DNA of 64,000 nucleotides from Macrococcoides epidermidis. GTDB lineage: Bacteria > Bacillota > Bacilli > Staphylococcales > Staphylococcaceae. A model generated the notes under the pieces. That model ran no database searches. It saw only the letters and a program-made list of their open reading frames with translations, and was not told where the DNA came from. The DNA lies in the NCBI RefSeq assembly GCF_042659445.1, contig NZ_JBHSSR010000001.1. One strand, written 5' to 3'. Below are positions 61,107-64,000 of the stretch, one piece after another. Positions within the stretch are counted from its first letter, which is position 1. Each line of letters begins with the position of its first letter. Made by a program: the position numbers and the translations under genes.

Positions 61107-62768
61107 CTACTTTTTACCTTCGATTGTAACTTCTTTTAATGTAGTATCTCCAGCAAACTTATGTGTTACATAATTTTTCACGTAAGGTTGACGAAGACGT
61201 GCGGTACCTCGTTGATACATAGGGATGATTGCGGCATCTTCTAAGAATAAATTTTCAGCTTCTTGTAAAGCTGTCCAGCGTTTTTCTGGATCTGCTAATA
61301 ATGGACCTTTTGCATCTTTAACTAATTTATCAAATTCTTTGTTTGACCAATCCATTTGGTTATGTGGACCGTCAGTTACGAACATATCGATAAATGTCAT
61401 TGGGTCTGGATAGTCAGGACCCCAACCAGCAAATGATAATTCATAGTTCTTTTTAGATTCTAAAGCTAATTTTTGTTTAAATGGTTGTTGTTTAATCTTT
61501 AAAGTGACACCTGGTAAGTTAGTTTCTAATTGTTCTTTAATATACTCAGCATCTTTTTTAGATGTATCAGCATCATATGTTAAGAATTCAAATGTAAACT
61601 TGTCTTTACCTAATTCTTTTTTCGCTTTTTCATAGTACTTTTTCGCTTCATCTTTATCATAGTTTAACGGAGATTTAACTCCATCAATATAATCTTTACC
61701 GTCTGGACCTTTAACGAATTCTTTAGGCATTAAAGTATCTACAGCTACAGAACCGTTGTTTAATAAAGTTTTTACGTATTTATCTTTATCGATTGCTTTC
61801 GCTAAAGCTAAACGTAAGTTTTTGTTTTGTAAATCTTTGTTTTTAGATTGGTTAATACGTACGAAATAAGTAGATGCATCTAATTCATTAATAAAATGAT
61901 CTTTATACTTTGCATCATTTTTGTATTTATCTACATTTTCAGCACTTAAAACTACAGAATCAATTTTCCCAGTTGTATATAAGTTTAAAGCTGTTTGTGT
62001 TTCTTTAACAATTTGGAAGTTAACTTCTTTTAACTTCACTTTATCTTTATCCCAATACTCTTTGTTTGGAGTTAACTGGAAATTTTTCTCAGTATTCCAT
62101 TCATTTAATACGAAAGGACCGTTGTATAATGTGTTATCTTTTGTTGTACCGTATTTTTCACCTTTTTCTTTAACGAACTTTTCGTTTTGTGGTAAGAAAG
62201 TACCGAATGCTAATAACTCTTGGAAGTAAGGAACATTTGTTTCTAATTGAATCTCTAATGTGTTATCGTCAATTGCTTTAACTCCTAACTCATCAGGTTT
62301 TGCTTTACCTTCCATGATTTTGTTAGCATTTTTTAAATCTGCCATAATATATGCATATTCAGCACCTGTTTTAGGATCGATTGTACGTTTCCATGCATAT
62401 TCAAAGTCTTTCGCTGTTACTGGGTCACCATTAGACCATTTGGCATCTTTACGTAATTTGACTGTCCATGTTTTACCGTCTTTAGACTTTTCAGGATCTC
62501 CTTCTGCAACACCAGGAACGGCTTTATCATCTTTATCTAAAGTGTAAAGTCCTTCCATTACTTGGTTGAATACATCAAATGATACTTGGTCAGTTGCCAT
62601 TGACGAATCCATAGATGGAATATCTGATGATTGTGCAAAGTTTAATACTTGGCTGTCTTTGCCGTCTCCACCAGCAGATTTTTTATCTCCGCCAGAGCCA
62701 GAACAAGCTGATACAAAGCCAGTTAAAGCTAATAATAAAACTAAAAACCATTGAAAATTCTTTTTCAT
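61107..62768 (-). CDS. oppA: Oligopeptide-binding lipoprotein OppA
   Basis: OppA captures peptides on the outer membrane face and passes them to the OppBCDF transporter. The 553-residue protein has a lipoprotein signal (LTGFVSAC, lipidated Cys near residue 22), a Gly/Ser/Lys-rich linker, and an SBP_bac_5 domain from about residue 45: 'SVRLRKDAKWSNGDPVTAKDF' type sequence reads KLRKDAKWSNGDPVTAKDFEY here, with 'YNGPFVLNEW' and AGWGPDYPDPMTFI. The last gene of the opp operon (opp3-like), it has its own promoter at 62833-62861. The peptides it supplies are substrates for PepF, encoded 4.5 kb downstream. Confidence 0.93.
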   Translation of the reverse strand: MKKNFQWFLVLLLALTGFVSACSGSGGDKKSAGGDGKDSQVLNFAQSSDIPSMDSSMATDQVSFDVFNQVMEGLYTLDKDDKAVPGVAEGDPEKSKDGKTWTVKLRKDAKWSNGDPVTAKDFEYAWKRTIDPKTGAEYAYIMADLKNANKIMEGKAKPDELGVKAIDDNTLEIQLETNVPYFQELLAFGTFLPQNEKFVKEKGEKYGTTKDNTLYNGPFVLNEWNTEKNFQLTPNKEYWDKDKVKLKEVNFQIVKETQTALNLYTTGKIDSVVLSAENVDKYKNDAKYKDHFINELDASTYFVRINQSKNKDLQNKNLRLALAKAIDKDKYVKTLLNNGSVAVDTLMPKEFVKGPDGKDYIDGVKSPLNYDKDEAKKYYEKAKKELGKDKFTFEFLTYDADTSKKDAEYIKEQLETNLPGVTLKIKQQPFKQKLALESKKNYELSFAGWGPDYPDPMTFIDMFVTDGPHNQMDWSNKEFDKLVKDAKGPLLADPEKRWTALQEAENLFLEDAAIIPMYQRGTARLRQPYVKNYVTHKFAGDTTLKEVTIEGKK

Positions 62769-62832
62769 TCAACTTCCCCCTACATATAAATTATTCAATC
62801 TGCTGTTTAGAATATTCAGAAGATTTGTATTA

Positions 62833-62861
62833 ATTATATTTTATATTTCACGGTATAGCAA
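62833..62861 (-). promoter_or_regulatory. Predicted oppA promoter
   Basis: On the minus strand TTGCTA (62856-62861) and a perfect TATAAT (62833-62838) are 17 bases apart, 65 bp ahead of the start. With the terminator at 63060-63105 this marks oppA as a separate unit from oppF. The rest of the 340-bp gap 62769-63108 is AT-rich with no other feature. Confidence 0.7.
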
Positions 62862-63059
62862 TACTTTTTTTATACATTTTTTAATTTTTTTGAATATTTT
62901 ATTATTTTATATTTATTCACATTCTTTTATTAAGTATAACTTTAAATTTCTTTCTGAATGCCTTTATGACGGTAAGTTATATTTCTTATGTTTTGTTAAC
63001 ATTTATAAAGTATGTTTTTTCCTTTTTATTACTTTTTATAAATATATAAAGATTTATGC

Positions 63060-63105
63060 ATAAAAATAAAGGACAATGAGATTAATGCTTCTCATTGTCC
63101 TTTAT
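63060..63105 (-). terminator. Terminator after oppF
   Basis: A 15-bp stem (ATAAAGGACAATGAG at 63066-63080 with 63091-63105) and a 10-base loop is followed on the minus strand by a T-rich tract. It lies just after the oppF stop. Confidence 0.85.
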
Positions 63106-63108
63106 TGT

Positions 63109-64000
63109 TTAATAATTATGATTATAAGATTTCTTTAATGCTTCGTATTCTTTCGGTGAGCAATATACGTAATGATCTGGAGCAACTTCACGTAACTCTA
63201 ATACATCGTCTGCAGTATACGCATGAACATCCGGGTTATAAGTTTTACGTACGCGCGTACGCTCTGATTCCGGATCTGGTAATGGAATTGCAGATAATAA
63301 TGACTTCGTATATTCATGAAGTGGATTGTTATAGATCGCATCCGCTGGTCCTACTTCAACTAATTTACCGAAATACATTACACCGATACGGTCTGAAATG
63401 TATTTAACCATTGATAAATCATGGGCGATAAACAAGAATGTAATGCCACGTTCATTCTGTAATTTCTGCATTAAGTTTACAACCTGCGCCTGAATAGATA
63501 CGTCAAGTGCTGAGATTGGCTCATCGGCAATAATAAACTCTGGTTCTACTGCTAATGCACGTGCGATACCGATACGCTGACGTTGTCCTCCTGAGAATTC
63601 ATGTGGATAACGGTTAGCATGTTCTTTTGATAAACCTACTGTCTCAAGTAACTCGTAAACACGATTTGCACGATCTTGTTTATTCTTTGCAAGTTTATGA
63701 ATATCAATACCTTCAGCAATAATATCCATAACTTTAAGTCTCGGGTTAAGTGATGCATATGGATCCTGGAAGATCATCTGCATACGACGATTAAACTTCA
63801 ATAAATCTTTCTTATTTTTAATCGACTGAATATCAGTCCCATCAAAGATAACTTCTCCGCCTGTTGCATCATATAACTTAATCAGTGTACGTCCTGTTGT
63901 TGATTTACCACAACCTGACTCACCTACAAGACCTAAAGTTTCACCGCGATAAATATCAAATGTGATATCATCGATAGCTTTTACTTCATTTTTCTTGCCA
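63109..64000 (-). CDS. oppF: Oligopeptide ABC transporter ATPase OppF (5' partial)
   Basis: Second ATPase of the Opp transporter; the 5' end lies beyond the window edge. The open frame continues past 64000, so a Met at 63801 is internal. Visible parts are Walker A GESGCGKST, Q-loop IFQDPYASLNPR, signature FSGGQRQRIGIARALA, Walker B FIIADEPISALD and the OppF C-terminal segment 'NNPLHEYTKSLLSAIPLPDPE'. The adjacent oppD is expected to the right of the window. A terminator and the oppA promoter follow downstream. Confidence 0.94.
   Translation of the reverse strand, partial: GKKNEVKAIDDITFDIYRGETLGLVGESGCGKSTTGRTLIKLYDATGGEVIFDGTDIQSIKNKKDLLKFNRRMQMIFQDPYASLNPRLKVMDIIAEGIDIHKLAKNKQDRANRVYELLETVGLSKEHANRYPHEFSGGQRQRIGIARALAVEPEFIIADEPISALDVSIQAQVVNLMQKLQNERGITFLFIAHDLSMVKYISDRIGVMYFGKLVEVGPADAIYNNPLHEYTKSLLSAIPLPDPESERTRVRKTYNPDVHAYTADDVLELREVAPDHYVYCSPKEYEALKKSYNHNY

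Noticed and set aside
63109..63801. OppF starting at the Met at 63801
   Set aside because: The frame continues upstream to the window edge with Walker A residues, so the Met is internal and the gene is cut by the window.

Overview
The window is low-G+C Firmicutes DNA, about one third G+C by eye, and reads as a Staphylococcaceae chromosome. I favour a Macrococcus-like relative of Staphylococcus over S. aureus itself. Reasons are the S. aureus-like gene order (oppF-oppA / trpS / spxA / mecA / coiA / pepF / RsaE sRNA / spxH / globin / CYTH / UPF0738 / relQ / ppnK / rluD-like / mgtE / CPA2 antiporter / fabI / yjcG-yjcH / ltaA / ugtP / murE / prfC / terC / htrA / ktr), a lysine-type MurE, an Atl-type bifunctional autolysin, and clear differences from S. 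aureus: galU beside ltaA, an ABC pair between murE and ugtP, a shorter Atl, and an unfamiliar glycopolymer cluster. There are no rRNA or tRNA genes, transposases, phage genes or CRISPR arrays.

Region 1 (1-17.5 kb) is a cell-surface glycopolymer cluster, almost all on the minus strand. It begins with the teichoic-acid-type exporter genes tagG and tagH, then a secreted SGNH hydrolase/acyltransferase, two GT4 glycosyltransferases, an unknown coiled-coil protein, an 884-residue double glycosyltransferase, two serine-hydrolase-fold proteins, a heparinase II/III-like protein without a signal peptide, an asparagine-synthetase-like protein lacking the glutaminase cysteine, and a UDP-ManNAc dehydrogenase. 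A lone lipoprotein and another glycosyltransferase close it. No glycerol- or ribitol-phosphate polymerase is present, so the exported polymer is probably not ordinary wall teichoic acid. This is the least explained part of the window.

Region 2 (17.5-31 kb) is envelope and regulation: an LCP-family polymer ligase divergent from tagG across an 18-bp perfect palindrome, a DUF2538 protein, the autolysin Atl, a MarR regulator, an acyltransferase-3 membrane protein, an M20 peptidase, comK divergent from a small sigma factor, a DUF2187 protein, a degenerate CPBP-like membrane protein, a 5'-nucleotidase-fold protein that has lost its metal ligands, and an orphan sensor kinase.

Region 3 (31-47 kb) holds core functions: potassium uptake, HtrA, TerC, RF3, YueH, MurE, an ABC exporter, the lipoteichoic acid glycolipid-anchor pathway (UgtP, LtaA, GalU), an AI-2E family protein, YjcH/YjcG and FabI with a FapR-type operator.

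Region 4 (47-64 kb) is a conserved housekeeping and stress block: K+/H+ antiporter, MgtE, pseudouridine synthase, NAD kinase, RelQ, UPF0738, CYTH, globin, SpxH, the sRNA RsaE/RoxS, PepF, CoiA, MecA, Spx, TrpS, OppA and the start-truncated OppF running off the right edge. SpxH, Spx, MecA, CoiA and ComK together place most of the ClpXP/ClpCP-Spx-competence circuit in one window. Many transcription units end in clear hairpin terminators. Two hairpins, ahead of coiA and inside the glycopolymer cluster, abut the next gene's ribosome binding site and may control it.
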